Positions 44,853 through 52,232 of a stretch of DNA of 64,000 nt are shown here, one piece after another. How positions within the stretch are numbered: position 1 is the stretch's first letter; each line of letters opens with the position of its first letter. Under the pieces are notes generated by a model. That model was not told the DNA's origin, made no database searches, and saw only the letters and a list, made by a program, of their open reading frames with translations. This stretch comes from Hymenobacter actinosclerus (GTDB lineage: Bacteria; Bacteroidota; Bacteroidia; Cytophagales; Hymenobacteraceae), in assembly GCF_900111515.1 (NCBI RefSeq), contig NZ_FOHS01000003.1:372001-436000 (forward strand), in the 5' to 3' direction. The position numbers and the translations under genes were made by a program.

Positions 44853-45662
44853 ATGAAGAAAAACAACCTACTTGCTTCGCTGGCGCTGCTAGCCGCTACC
44901 GGCCTTGGTCTCTCGTCGTGCCAGGAAAAAGACAATGTGACGGTCAAAGACCAGGTATCGGAGGCAACCATCAACCAGATTAAAACGCTGGGCTTCACTG
45001 CCGCCGGCGCCATGAAGACGGCTGAGGGCGTAGTTGTGGAAGGCGACATTCTGCTGACCAACGAGATGCTGGCCAGCCAGCCCGAGCAGAACCTGCTGCG
45101 CGTGGGCCAGGACGAGCAGTACCGCACCACCAACCTCGTAGGCCGCCTGCCGCGGGTGCTGACGGTGAGCGTGTCGAGCCAGTTTCCGAACGGCTACGTG
45201 CAGGCTGCCGATGAGGCCATTCGCCGCTACAATGCGCTGGGCCTGCGCATCACCCTGCGCCGCATCACCTCGGGCACGGCCGATCTGCCCATCACGTACT
45301 CGGCCAACCTGGGCCCCGGCGTACTGGGGCAGTCGGGCGGTTTCCCCTCCAACGGTAACCCTGCGCCCGGCTTTAAGCTGGCTCCGAGCGTAATCGGCGG
45401 CCGTAGCATCAACAACGTGGCCACCATCATGGCCCACGAAATCGGCCACTGCATCGGCTTCCGCCACACCGACTACTTCAACCGCGCCTACAGCTGCGGC
45501 GGGGCAGCCTCCAACGAAGGCGCCAGCGGCATCGGCGCTATCCTCATCCCCGGCACGCCTTCCGGCGCCGACCCCAACTCGTGGATGCTGGCCTGCATCG
45601 GTTCAACCGGCGACCGTCCCTTCACCGCCAACGACCGCACGGCCCTCAACTACGTGTACTAG
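44853..45662 (+). CDS. M57-type (dual-action HEIGH) metalloprotease lipoprotein
   Basis: A 269-residue surface or periplasmic lipoprotein: lipobox GLSSC with Cys23, a propeptide-like region to about residue 95, then a metzincin-like catalytic domain. The zinc site is HEIGHCIGFRH (His195, Glu196, His199, His205), diagnostic of the HEIGH/M57 family. A Cys-containing C-terminal part (SCGGAAS, MLACIG) may form a disulfide. Substrate unknown. Start ATG 44853 gives the correct signal sequence. Strong AT-rich promoter upstream. Confidence 0.92.
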   Translation: MKKNNLLASLALLAATGLGLSSCQEKDNVTVKDQVSEATINQIKTLGFTAAGAMKTAEGVVVEGDILLTNEMLASQPEQNLLRVGQDEQYRTTNLVGRLPRVLTVSVSSQFPNGYVQAADEAIRRYNALGLRITLRRITSGTADLPITYSANLGPGVLGQSGGFPSNGNPAPGFKLAPSVIGGRSINNVATIMAHEIGHCIGFRHTDYFNRAYSCGGAASNEGASGIGAILIPGTPSGADPNSWMLACIGSTGDRPFTANDRTALNYVY

Positions 45663-45665
45663 TAT

Positions 45666-45836
45666 CTGTTAGCTGTTAGCTGTTAGCTGTTAGCTGTTAG
45701 CTGTTAGCTGTTAGCTGTTAGCTCAGAAACGAACAAGGCCCCGTACTCGGTTGAGTACGGGGCCTTGTTTTGTATATACTGTCCATCTTTTTCTGAACGG
45801 AAGCTAACAGCCAGTAGCTCTCAGCTACCAGCTCAC
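45666..45836. repeat. heptamer array (CTGTTAG) with degenerate inverse arm and central terminator
   Basis: Eight perfect tandem CTGTTAG units (45666-45723). A 17-bp perfect terminator stem AACAAGGCCCCGTACTC (45732-45748 / 45753-45769) follows. Then come five degenerate inverse units (AGCTAAC, AGCCAGT, AGCTCTC, AGCTACC, AGCTCAC; 45802-45836). Confidence 0.9.
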
Positions 45837-45839
45837 AAG

Positions 45840-48485
45840 TCAGAGCACTGTTACGCGGCGGGTTATTTCGGGGCCGGAGTGCAGGCGGATGCGCAACAGG
45901 TAGGTGCCGGGGCGGAGCGCATCGGTGGCAATGCGCTTGATGACGCCCACTTCGGCCACTTCGGTGCGTAGCAGCCGGCCCGTCAGGTCGAACAGGCGCA
46001 CATCGGCGGCTTCGGTGGGGGGCAGCACAATGCGCAGGGGCTCACCGGCCGGCAAGGGCACCGGGTACACCACCACCTGCGGCGCCTCGCTCACGCGGAA
46101 TACCCGCTCGGGCTGGCTGTACACGGCCGCGCCGCTGATGAGCGTGAGCCGGGCCCGGTACTGCGAATAGCCGGCCGGAGCGGCCGGGTCGGCCAGTTCC
46201 AGTGCCAAACCAGGCACCGGACTCAGGCTGCTGATTTCGAGGAAGCTGCCATCGGGCTGCTGCCGCTCCAGCGCCACGGCCCGCAGCCGGTAGATGGAAC
46301 CCAGCGCCAGGTCGAAGCGCACCGAATCGGTGACCAGCAGGCGGGGCGCGAAGGAGCGCACGTAGCAGCCGTGGTCTTCCTGCAGCACATCTTCGGTGGC
46401 TCCGCGCGGGCCGGTGCGGCCGGCCACAACCGGGGCCACGGCGAAGTAGCGGGCGGCCGTTTCGGCCGTAGTCAGCAGCAGCGTTGTATCGGAGAGGCGG
46501 CGCAGGGGCTCCAGGTGGCTGGTGCCGAGGGCATACACCTGGTACTGGGTGGCACCCGGCACCCGTCGCCAGGTCAGCAATGCTTCCTGCGGGCAGCTGT
46601 AGGCCACGGTCAGGGCCAGCGGCCGGGCCACGAAAAACGTGTCGGACAGGGCCGTGGTGGCCCCGGCTACCAGCCGCAGCTGGCCGGGCCGGGTGGCATC
46701 GGGCGCCGTCCAGCGGTAGAGTTTATCGGCCAGATTCACGCTGGCACTCAGCACCGTCCAGGCGGTCTGGCCCGTGGGCTTGTATTCGAGCCGGGCCGTA
46801 GTGGCCGGGCCCGCCCACTGCCAGCGCAGCAGCTGGCCGGCCGCACCGGCCTCCAGGCCCCGCGCTTTGGTGGGCGCCACCCAGCTCAGGCCCGACTCGA
46901 ACTCGTAGGCCACGCTGAACGCCTGCGGCCCCTGGGGCACGGCGAAGCCGCGCACCCGCAGCTCGTAGGTGCCGGCCACGGGCACATCGAGGGTTATTTG
47001 CTCGGCATTGTCGCGGTGGTTGGGGCGGCGGCGGGCGGGGCGGGCCAGCGAGTCGCGGTGCGGGTAGGCGCTCAGCGTCCAGGGCAGCCAGGTCTGGTTG
47101 GTGGCGGGGCGGCGCAGGGTCAGGTCGAGGTCGTTGACTAGGGCCGGGGCGGCATTGGCGGCGGCCTCGGGGTCGGTCCAGGCCAGCGTAATTTTCAGGC
47201 GGTGCACGCCGGCGGGCACCGTCAGCGGAAACACCCGCTCCTGGCCGGCAGTGGCCGTGCCTTCCACAAACCGCCCGTCGAGCACCGTCTGCACGGCGCC
47301 CAGCGCATCGGCCTGGCCGTAGCCGGCCACAAAATCGACCTGGGGCCGGCCCACATCGTCGGCCGAATTCAGCAGCGCGGCCCGCACCAGCGCGGCGGTG
47401 GGCAAGGTGCCGCGCCGCTGCTGGTGGGCCTGCTGCACCAGCAAACTGATGCCCGACACCAGCGCCGCCGCATCGGAGGAGCCGCCGGCCCCGTAGGCCA
47501 CCAGCTCGGGCTTGAGGCGGCCGTCGGCGGCCGGGCCGCGGGAGCTGCGGGGGTTCACCAGGCCAAAGGCGTCGGTAACGCCCACGCTAAGGCTGTTTTT
47601 GGCGTTTTTGAACTCCCCGGTGAGGTTGGCCAGACTGTCGAGGCCGGCGTAGGGACCGGCCGGAGCCGGCAGCTGGCCCGAGTTGCCGCTCGAAAACACG
47701 TGCAGCAGCGTGGGGTACTGGCGGGCCTGCTGGTCGTAGGCGCGGGCTTCGAGGCCGTAGAAATTCTCCACCTCTACCCCATAGGAGTGGTTTTGGACCG
47801 ACACGCTCCGGGCCGCGAGCTGCGCGCCGTCGTCGGGCAGCAGGTTGTCGTAGCTGGCCTGGGCGATGCGCGCCCGCCAGGCCACGCCGCGGCCGTCGGG
47901 CGAGGTATTGCCGGCCCCGGCGATGATGGTGGCCATGATGGTGGAGTGCGAGTTGAGCATCGGGCCCAGCGGGCCGGGCTCCAGCAGCCGTCCTTTAAAA
48001 TCGAGGTCGGCCACATCCAGCGGGCTTTCCTTCACCGATACCGTGAGGCCCTGCCCCGTGAGCGTGGGGTAGCGCGCGTGCAGGGCCGTCACTTTGTTCA
48101 CCCCGAAATCGAGCCCGCCCAGCTCCCGCTCGGGCCGGGCCAGGCGGTCGGCAACCTGCACAAACTTCACCAGCGGGCAGTCGGCCAGCACGGCCGGCCC
48201 AACGCCGCGCACCCGCAACAGGCCCTTCTGGCGCGGTTCGGCCTCGGCCTCGGCGCCGGGCCGGGTGCGGGCCAGCCACTGCCGGAACGCCGCTTCGTCG
48301 GTCACGCTCACCCGCAGCAGCCGGGCAGCTCCGGGGCCGGCCGTTTGCACCAGGCCGGGGGCCAGCCGGGCGGCGGGCGGGCCGGGCCGGGCCGGGGTCT
48401 GGGCATTAGCCTGAAAAGAAAAAGTAGCGCTCAGCAGCGTGAACAGCAAAAAGCCCCCGACGCGGCGGAGCGGAGTAGTTGGCAT
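45840..48485 (-). CDS. S8 subtilase homologue with T9SS sorting domain
   Basis: An 881-residue secreted protein. Signal peptide (residues 1-29, ANAQ). The peptidase S8 fold spans about 140-455, with the His site SHSTIMATIIAG (His180), oxyanion Asn268 (FSSGNSG) and Ser337 (GGSSDAAALVSG). At the Asp position the sequence reads VSVKESPLD, so Glu153 replaces the usual aspartate and the canonical D-S/T-G is lost. Beta-sandwich and fibronectin-like domains follow. The end is a type A T9SS sorting domain (VVYPVPLPAGEPLRI ... GTYLLRIRLHSG), predicting export by the type IX system. Activity is uncertain. Start at 48485. Confidence 0.88.
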   Translation of the reverse strand: MPTTPLRRVGGFLLFTLLSATFSFQANAQTPARPGPPAARLAPGLVQTAGPGAARLLRVSVTDEAAFRQWLARTRPGAEAEAEPRQKGLLRVRGVGPAVLADCPLVKFVQVADRLARPERELGGLDFGVNKVTALHARYPTLTGQGLTVSVKESPLDVADLDFKGRLLEPGPLGPMLNSHSTIMATIIAGAGNTSPDGRGVAWRARIAQASYDNLLPDDGAQLAARSVSVQNHSYGVEVENFYGLEARAYDQQARQYPTLLHVFSSGNSGQLPAPAGPYAGLDSLANLTGEFKNAKNSLSVGVTDAFGLVNPRSSRGPAADGRLKPELVAYGAGGSSDAAALVSGISLLVQQAHQQRRGTLPTAALVRAALLNSADDVGRPQVDFVAGYGQADALGAVQTVLDGRFVEGTATAGQERVFPLTVPAGVHRLKITLAWTDPEAAANAAPALVNDLDLTLRRPATNQTWLPWTLSAYPHRDSLARPARRRPNHRDNAEQITLDVPVAGTYELRVRGFAVPQGPQAFSVAYEFESGLSWVAPTKARGLEAGAAGQLLRWQWAGPATTARLEYKPTGQTAWTVLSASVNLADKLYRWTAPDATRPGQLRLVAGATTALSDTFFVARPLALTVAYSCPQEALLTWRRVPGATQYQVYALGTSHLEPLRRLSDTTLLLTTAETAARYFAVAPVVAGRTGPRGATEDVLQEDHGCYVRSFAPRLLVTDSVRFDLALGSIYRLRAVALERQQPDGSFLEISSLSPVPGLALELADPAAPAGYSQYRARLTLISGAAVYSQPERVFRVSEAPQVVVYPVPLPAGEPLRIVLPPTEAADVRLFDLTGRLLRTEVAEVGVIKRIATDALRPGTYLLRIRLHSGPEITRRVTVL

Positions 48486-48692
48486 AGAAGCGTGGTTGTG
48501 GCGGGGCGGAGTAGGCGGCGAACGGGACGGCGGCCACCGAAGCAGCCACTTCCAAATATAGCCAGAAATACCATCGGCTTCCGCGCCCAATTATCTACCT
48601 CGCAGGAAAAAGCCGGCCGCCTGGCTACGCCCAAAGCGCTTACGCTCAAACTGTCAGTGCCGCCCCCGCGCAGCCGGCACCGGCCCGGGGCA

Positions 48693-49607
48693 CTATCTGC
48701 CCGGTATTTTGTACACCTGCACGCCGGCCTCCGTCAGCAGGTAGGCGTACTGGTCGCTGACCAGCACCTGCTGCACCCCGGTTATGGGCAGCGGCCGGGC
48801 GCGCTCGGTGAGGTGGTAGAGATGAAAAAAGCGCAGCTCGCCGGCCGGCCCCAGGTAGTACAGCTCGTCGCCGCGGAAGCCCACGTAGCTCAGGCCCGGC
48901 AGCGGCAGCTTCTTGCGGAAGTTGCCCAGGTTGTCGAACACGTACACGCCCCCCACCCTATCCACGAGGTACAAGTTGTTCTGGTACTCGCGCAGAAACC
49001 GGAAATCGGGCCGCGAGCGGCCAATCAGGATATCGAGCGGCGTGGTGATGGTGAACCGCTTCTGGCCGGCATCAAACTGCCGCAGCGTCAGGTCCGACTC
49101 GTTAAACAGCCAGTACCGGTCGTCGGGGGCCAGCGTGACGACGCGGGCCTGCCCGTCGAGCAGCTGGGGCAGCGGCAGCTCGCTGATGGGCGACAGAAAC
49201 CGGTCGAGCAGCAGCACCTGCTGGCGGTCGTCGTAGAAAACCAGGATTTTGGCCGTGTTCCAGGCTTCTACCTGCATCACGTGGCCGGGCAGCGGTGGGG
49301 CGTACACGTTCAGCGCCTGCCCATCGGGGCCGAACTGGCGCAGGTTGTTCTGGCGGTCGGTTACGTAGAAGTTGCCGCGCCGGTCGAGCGAGGCCGCGCC
49401 CGGCTGGGGCAGCGCCACGCTGCGCACCAGCTGCCAGCCGCGGGCCACGCCGGCCGTGTCGGGCGGCATGCTTACCACGGGCGCGGCCTGCCCCGCCGGC
49501 GCCACCGAGCCGGCCGGCGGGGCCGTGGTTTGGGCGTTTGCCGGAAGGGAGAGGTGAGAAGTGAGCAGTGAGAGGAGGAGGAGACGAATATTATTATAGA
49601 AAGGCAC
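48693..49607 (-). CDS. secreted beta-propeller-like protein, unknown
   Basis: A 304-residue protein with a signal peptide ending LPANAQ. The rest has repeated blades of the NHL or six-bladed type (SLDRRGNFYVTDRQNNLRQF; NNLYLVDRVGGVYVFDNLGN; LLTEAGVQVYKIPG). Function unknown. The start is problematic: the best signal peptide begins at a GTG (49607) lying inside the left arm of a 46-bp palindrome, and ATG 49631 in the same arm is the alternative. The codons for SLLTSHLSL in the signal peptide are themselves heptamer repeat sequence. Confidence 0.65.
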   Translation of the reverse strand: MPFYNNIRLLLLSLLTSHLSLPANAQTTAPPAGSVAPAGQAAPVVSMPPDTAGVARGWQLVRSVALPQPGAASLDRRGNFYVTDRQNNLRQFGPDGQALNVYAPPLPGHVMQVEAWNTAKILVFYDDRQQVLLLDRFLSPISELPLPQLLDGQARVVTLAPDDRYWLFNESDLTLRQFDAGQKRFTITTPLDILIGRSRPDFRFLREYQNNLYLVDRVGGVYVFDNLGNFRKKLPLPGLSYVGFRGDELYYLGPAGELRFFHLYHLTERARPLPITGVQQVLVSDQYAYLLTEAGVQVYKIPGR

Positions 49608-49709
49608 GTCATGCAGAGCGGCGCGAAGCATCTGGCGTGCTGACGCTGTAAGTGGTTTTGCAACGTCAGCACGCCAGATGCTTCGCGCCGCTCTGCATGA
49701 CGTGCCTTT
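49552..49709. repeat. GTGAG heptamers plus 46-bp perfect palindrome
   Basis: 7-bp units AGGTGAG, AAGTGAG, CAGTGAG (49552-49572) precede a perfect 46-bp inverted repeat, 49600-49645 with 49664-49709, and an 18-nt loop. The right arm reaches the stop codon of lpxH, and the left arm contains the start region of the propeller gene. Confidence 0.93.
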
Positions 49710-50499
49710 ACCTTTCTGCCGCTCCATATTCCCGTAACGCCAGTTGCTGCCCATCATACACGCCGTAGGTGCAATAATTGACCCATTCGCCGAGGTTGAC
49801 GTAGCGGCTGCCGGGGGCTACTGCTACGTCGAGGGGCAGGTGGCGGTGGCCGAACACGTAGTATTCGTGCGGAAACTGCTGCTGCATTTCGCGGCAGTAG
49901 GAAAGCAGCCACTCGTCGTCGCCCAGGAAGTGGTCGTCGGAGGGGCCGTTCTGCAGGCGGCTGTGGCGGCTCCAGCGGTTGGCCAGCCCGATGCCGAAGT
50001 TGGGATGCAGCCGCGCAAACAGCCACTGGGCCACGGGCGAGGCGAATACTTTCTTCAGCAACTTATAGGTGTGGTCGCCCGGCCCCAGCCCGTCGCCGTG
50101 GCCGATATGGAACTGGTGCCCGCCGATGCGCTGGCTGACGGGGTGGCGCAGAATCGGGATATTCAGCTCCTGAGTGAAGTAGTCGAACATCCACATATCG
50201 TGGTTGCCGGTGAAGAACGTGACGGGCAGGCCCGCATCGGTCAGCTCGGCCAGCTTGCCCTGCAGGCGCGTAAAGCCCCGCGGAATGGCGTGGCGGTACT
50301 CAAACCAGAAATCGAAGATGTCGCCCAGCAGGTAAATGGCCGCCGCGTCGCGGGCCACCTCGTCGAGCCAGCGCACAATGCGCTGCTCCCGCTCGCGCGA
50401 GCGGGCGGCGTCGGGGGCACCCAGGTGGAAATCGGAGGCGAAGTATACCCGGCGGCCGGGCGGCAGCGCCAAATCAGGCAGTTGGATCGGGCGCGTCAT
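49708..50499 (-). CDS. lpxH: UDP-2,3-diacylglucosamine diphosphatase
   Basis: A 263-residue calcineurin-like metallophosphoesterase that cleaves UDP-diacylglucosamine to lipid X in lipid A synthesis, peripheral to the inner membrane. All metal-site motifs are present: SDFHLG, GDIFDFW, GNHD, HIGHGDG and FGHRH. Length is close to the family norm. The start overlaps the upstream LUD gene by 26 bp, so the two are probably co-transcribed and translationally coupled. Its stop codon lies at the edge of a 46-bp palindrome. Confidence 0.92.
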   Translation of the reverse strand: MTRPIQLPDLALPPGRRVYFASDFHLGAPDAARSREREQRIVRWLDEVARDAAAIYLLGDIFDFWFEYRHAIPRGFTRLQGKLAELTDAGLPVTFFTGNHDMWMFDYFTQELNIPILRHPVSQRIGGHQFHIGHGDGLGPGDHTYKLLKKVFASPVAQWLFARLHPNFGIGLANRWSRHSRLQNGPSDDHFLGDDEWLLSYCREMQQQFPHEYYVFGHRHLPLDVAVAPGSRYVNLGEWVNYCTYGVYDGQQLALREYGAAER

Positions 50500-51139
50500 C
50501 CAGTAGAAAGAGTGCGAGGCGGCGCGGACCGTGGGCTCCGAGCACCAGTGTTTTTTCGATATCGGCCGTGCGGCTCGGTCCCGAGGTCAGCGAAACCATC
50601 GAGGGCAGCTTGCCGGGGCCGTATTTGGTCTGCATCAGCTGCAGCGCGTCGCCGATGTCGGCTACCACCTGCGAGGTGCGGGCCAGCACCAGGTGCTGGT
50701 CGGGGTAGATGCTCAGGCGCCGGCCGCTGCCCGTAGCCCCCGACACCAGGATGCTGCCGGTGCGGGCCACCAGGGCCTCGCAGCTCGTCAGGCCCGCGTC
50801 GGCATGCTCCCGAAAGCCCTCCTCGTCGCCCCGGAAAACCAGGTCGCCGGCGTGCAGCAGTTTCTTCAGCTCGGGCTCCCACACATACAAATGTTCCAGC
50901 TGCTGTTCCTTCTTATACAGAAACAACTGGTCGTAGAAGTGCTCCTCCGACTCGCAGTAGTAGAACGCGCCGCCCACCCGCACGAAGCTCTGGGCAAAGG
51001 CCACGGCTAGGTCGTCGCCCTGGGCGGGGCGCGGATGCAGCGGGGCCGCGAAGTCGGGCCGGGGCGCGGGGGCCGGACCGGGTGTGCGCAGGGCCTCGCG
51101 GATGCGGCTTAGGATGAGGTCACGGGAGCTTTCGGCCAT
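50474..51139 (-). CDS. LUD domain protein (LutC/YkgG family)
   Basis: A 221-residue protein of the LutC/YkgG group. A short N-terminal helix (SSRDLILSRIREALRT) precedes the LUD domain, with VARTGSILVSGATGSGRRLS and HLVLARTSQVVADIGDAL as conserved parts. In Bacillus, LutC joins LutA and LutB in L-lactate oxidation; those partners are not adjacent here, so the role is open. The start is ATG 51139, which follows a consensus -7 box (TACCTTTG) by 4 nt. Confidence 0.88.
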   Translation of the reverse strand: MAESSRDLILSRIREALRTPGPAPAPRPDFAAPLHPRPAQGDDLAVAFAQSFVRVGGAFYYCESEEHFYDQLFLYKKEQQLEHLYVWEPELKKLLHAGDLVFRGDEEGFREHADAGLTSCEALVARTGSILVSGATGSGRRLSIYPDQHLVLARTSQVVADIGDALQLMQTKYGPGKLPSMVSLTSGPSRTADIEKTLVLGAHGPRRLALFLLDDAPDPTA

Positions 51140-51143
51140 GCGG

Positions 51144-51151
51144 CAAAGGTA
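51144..51151 (-). promoter_or_regulatory. -7 element directly before start codon
   Basis: Consensus TACCTTTG on the minus strand (51151-51144), 4 nt before ATG 51139; a TTTTC lies 18 bp further upstream. Implies a leaderless transcript for the LUD-lpxH operon. Confidence 0.5.
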
Positions 51152-51428
51152 CGCGGGTTTTGGCAGGCTGAAAATCCGGGGGCTTCTCAAAATGAACCTA
51201 CGACTGTCCTTTTTCCCAGCCTGGCAACCGGTGCTGCTTCCGGACCCTGCCCCCCCCGCCGCGGTTTATAAAATTCGGGCTTATACCCGCTGCCCGGCAG
51301 CGGCGAAGTGCCTTTGAAGGTCCGCAGGCCACATTGCCCGCAGGCAATAAGCTGAGCTGTAACTTCCTAGGTTGACAATGGCATCTTTTTGGTATTTCCG
51401 CCGCCAACCTTCCATCCTTAACTTCGCC

Positions 51429-51629
51429 ATGCAACACTCGCCTGCCGTCAGCCATACTTCCCCGACTGCGCCGGCCTCCCAGCAACACCCGGTTACCGAA
51501 GCCGATTTTCACAGCTGGCTACAGGAGCTGCTGCCCGGCCTGCGGGCGGCACTTGCCCGCCAGGGCTTCGAAAAAGCCCGTAACCTGAGCGCGTTTCAGC
51601 ACTTTTTGCGGGAGCGGGCGAACCACTGA
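51429..51629 (+). CDS. small hypothetical protein
   Basis: A 66-residue protein with a Ser/Pro-rich start and a helical body (FHSWLQELLPGLRAALARQG; LSAFQHFLRER). No signal peptide and no recognised family. Coding is supported only by its position between promoter-like sequences and a plausible composition; a start 19 codons upstream is possible. Confidence 0.4.
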   Translation: MQHSPAVSHTSPTAPASQQHPVTEADFHSWLQELLPGLRAALARQGFEKARNLSAFQHFLRERANH

Positions 51630-51631
51630 TA

Positions 51632-51663
51632 TTGGCTGGCGTGTTACTGTTTGCTTACCTTTA
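51632..51663 (+). promoter_or_regulatory. promoter of small lipoprotein gene
   Basis: TTG (51632-51634), 21-bp spacer, TACCTTTA (51656-51663, one base off consensus), 26 bp before the ATG. Confidence 0.5.
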
Positions 51664-51689
51664 GCACTTTCACTCTTACTATATAACAC

Positions 51690-52136
51690 ATGAAAAATCT
51701 ATTGCCAGGTGTTGGCAGCCTACTGCTGGCGCTGGGTTGCGTAGCCCTCAGCAGCTGTGATGATTCGGAGCCGTCGATAGCGCCCGTTACCCCTGCGGTA
51801 CCAGTGAGCCTCCAGCTAGGCATGAATGGCTACTCGGCCGAACCCGCTACCGCCGCTCGTTTCGGTATAGCGGCCACTCAGGAAGATGCCCAGAAAGGCC
51901 GTGGCACTCTGCTGACCGGCAAAATAAATTATGCCGATACCAAAGGAGGCAAGGAAACCAAACCCTTCTCACTGGCCGACCAGCCTAAAGGAACCAAGCG
52001 TTGGGTCTATATTTCGTCGGCCCACAAGCCCACCGGTAACCAGACAATAACCCTCAGCTGGAACATTAGCGACATGCTGACCCTAAATGCCAGCTCGGCC
52101 GATACCATTGTAGTAAAGGAATTGCTGGTACAGTAA
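51690..52136 (+). CDS. lipoprotein of unknown function
   Basis: A 148-residue lipoprotein with lipobox ALSSC (Cys23). The mature part is a predicted single beta-rich domain (VPVSLQLGMNGYSAEPATAA; KRWVYISSAHKPTGNQTITL). No family recognised. Single-gene unit with its own promoter and a very strong terminator. Confidence 0.78.
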   Translation: MKNLLPGVGSLLLALGCVALSSCDDSEPSIAPVTPAVPVSLQLGMNGYSAEPATAARFGIAATQEDAQKGRGTLLTGKINYADTKGGKETKPFSLADQPKGTKRWVYISSAHKPTGNQTITLSWNISDMLTLNASSADTIVVKELLVQ

Positions 52137-52166
52137 AGCTTAGCCCGGCAACCGGATGCCCTTTTT

Positions 52167-52228
52167 CAGCCAGTTCTGCATAAAAAAAGCCCGCCATTTG
52201 GCGGGCTTTTTTTATGCAGAACTGGCTG
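52167..52228. terminator. 30-bp perfect bidirectional terminator
   Basis: Arms 52167-52196 and 52199-52228 are perfectly complementary with a 2-nt loop. The central GCCCGCC/GGCGGGC is flanked by A7/T7, so it works as a terminator on both strands for the lipoprotein gene and ftsH. Confidence 0.93.
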
Positions 52229-52232
52229 GCAA

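Noticed and set aside
45666..45723. CRISPR-like direct repeats
   Set aside because: Contiguous 7-mers without spacers; belongs to the heptamer family.
47202..49571. 789-residue plus-strand frame
   Set aside because: Runs antisense through the subtilase and propeller genes; Gly/His/Arg-rich with no domain or start context.
49600..49709. Insertion sequence ends
   Set aside because: The arms are 46-bp inverted repeats but only 18 nt separate them; no transposase and no target duplication.
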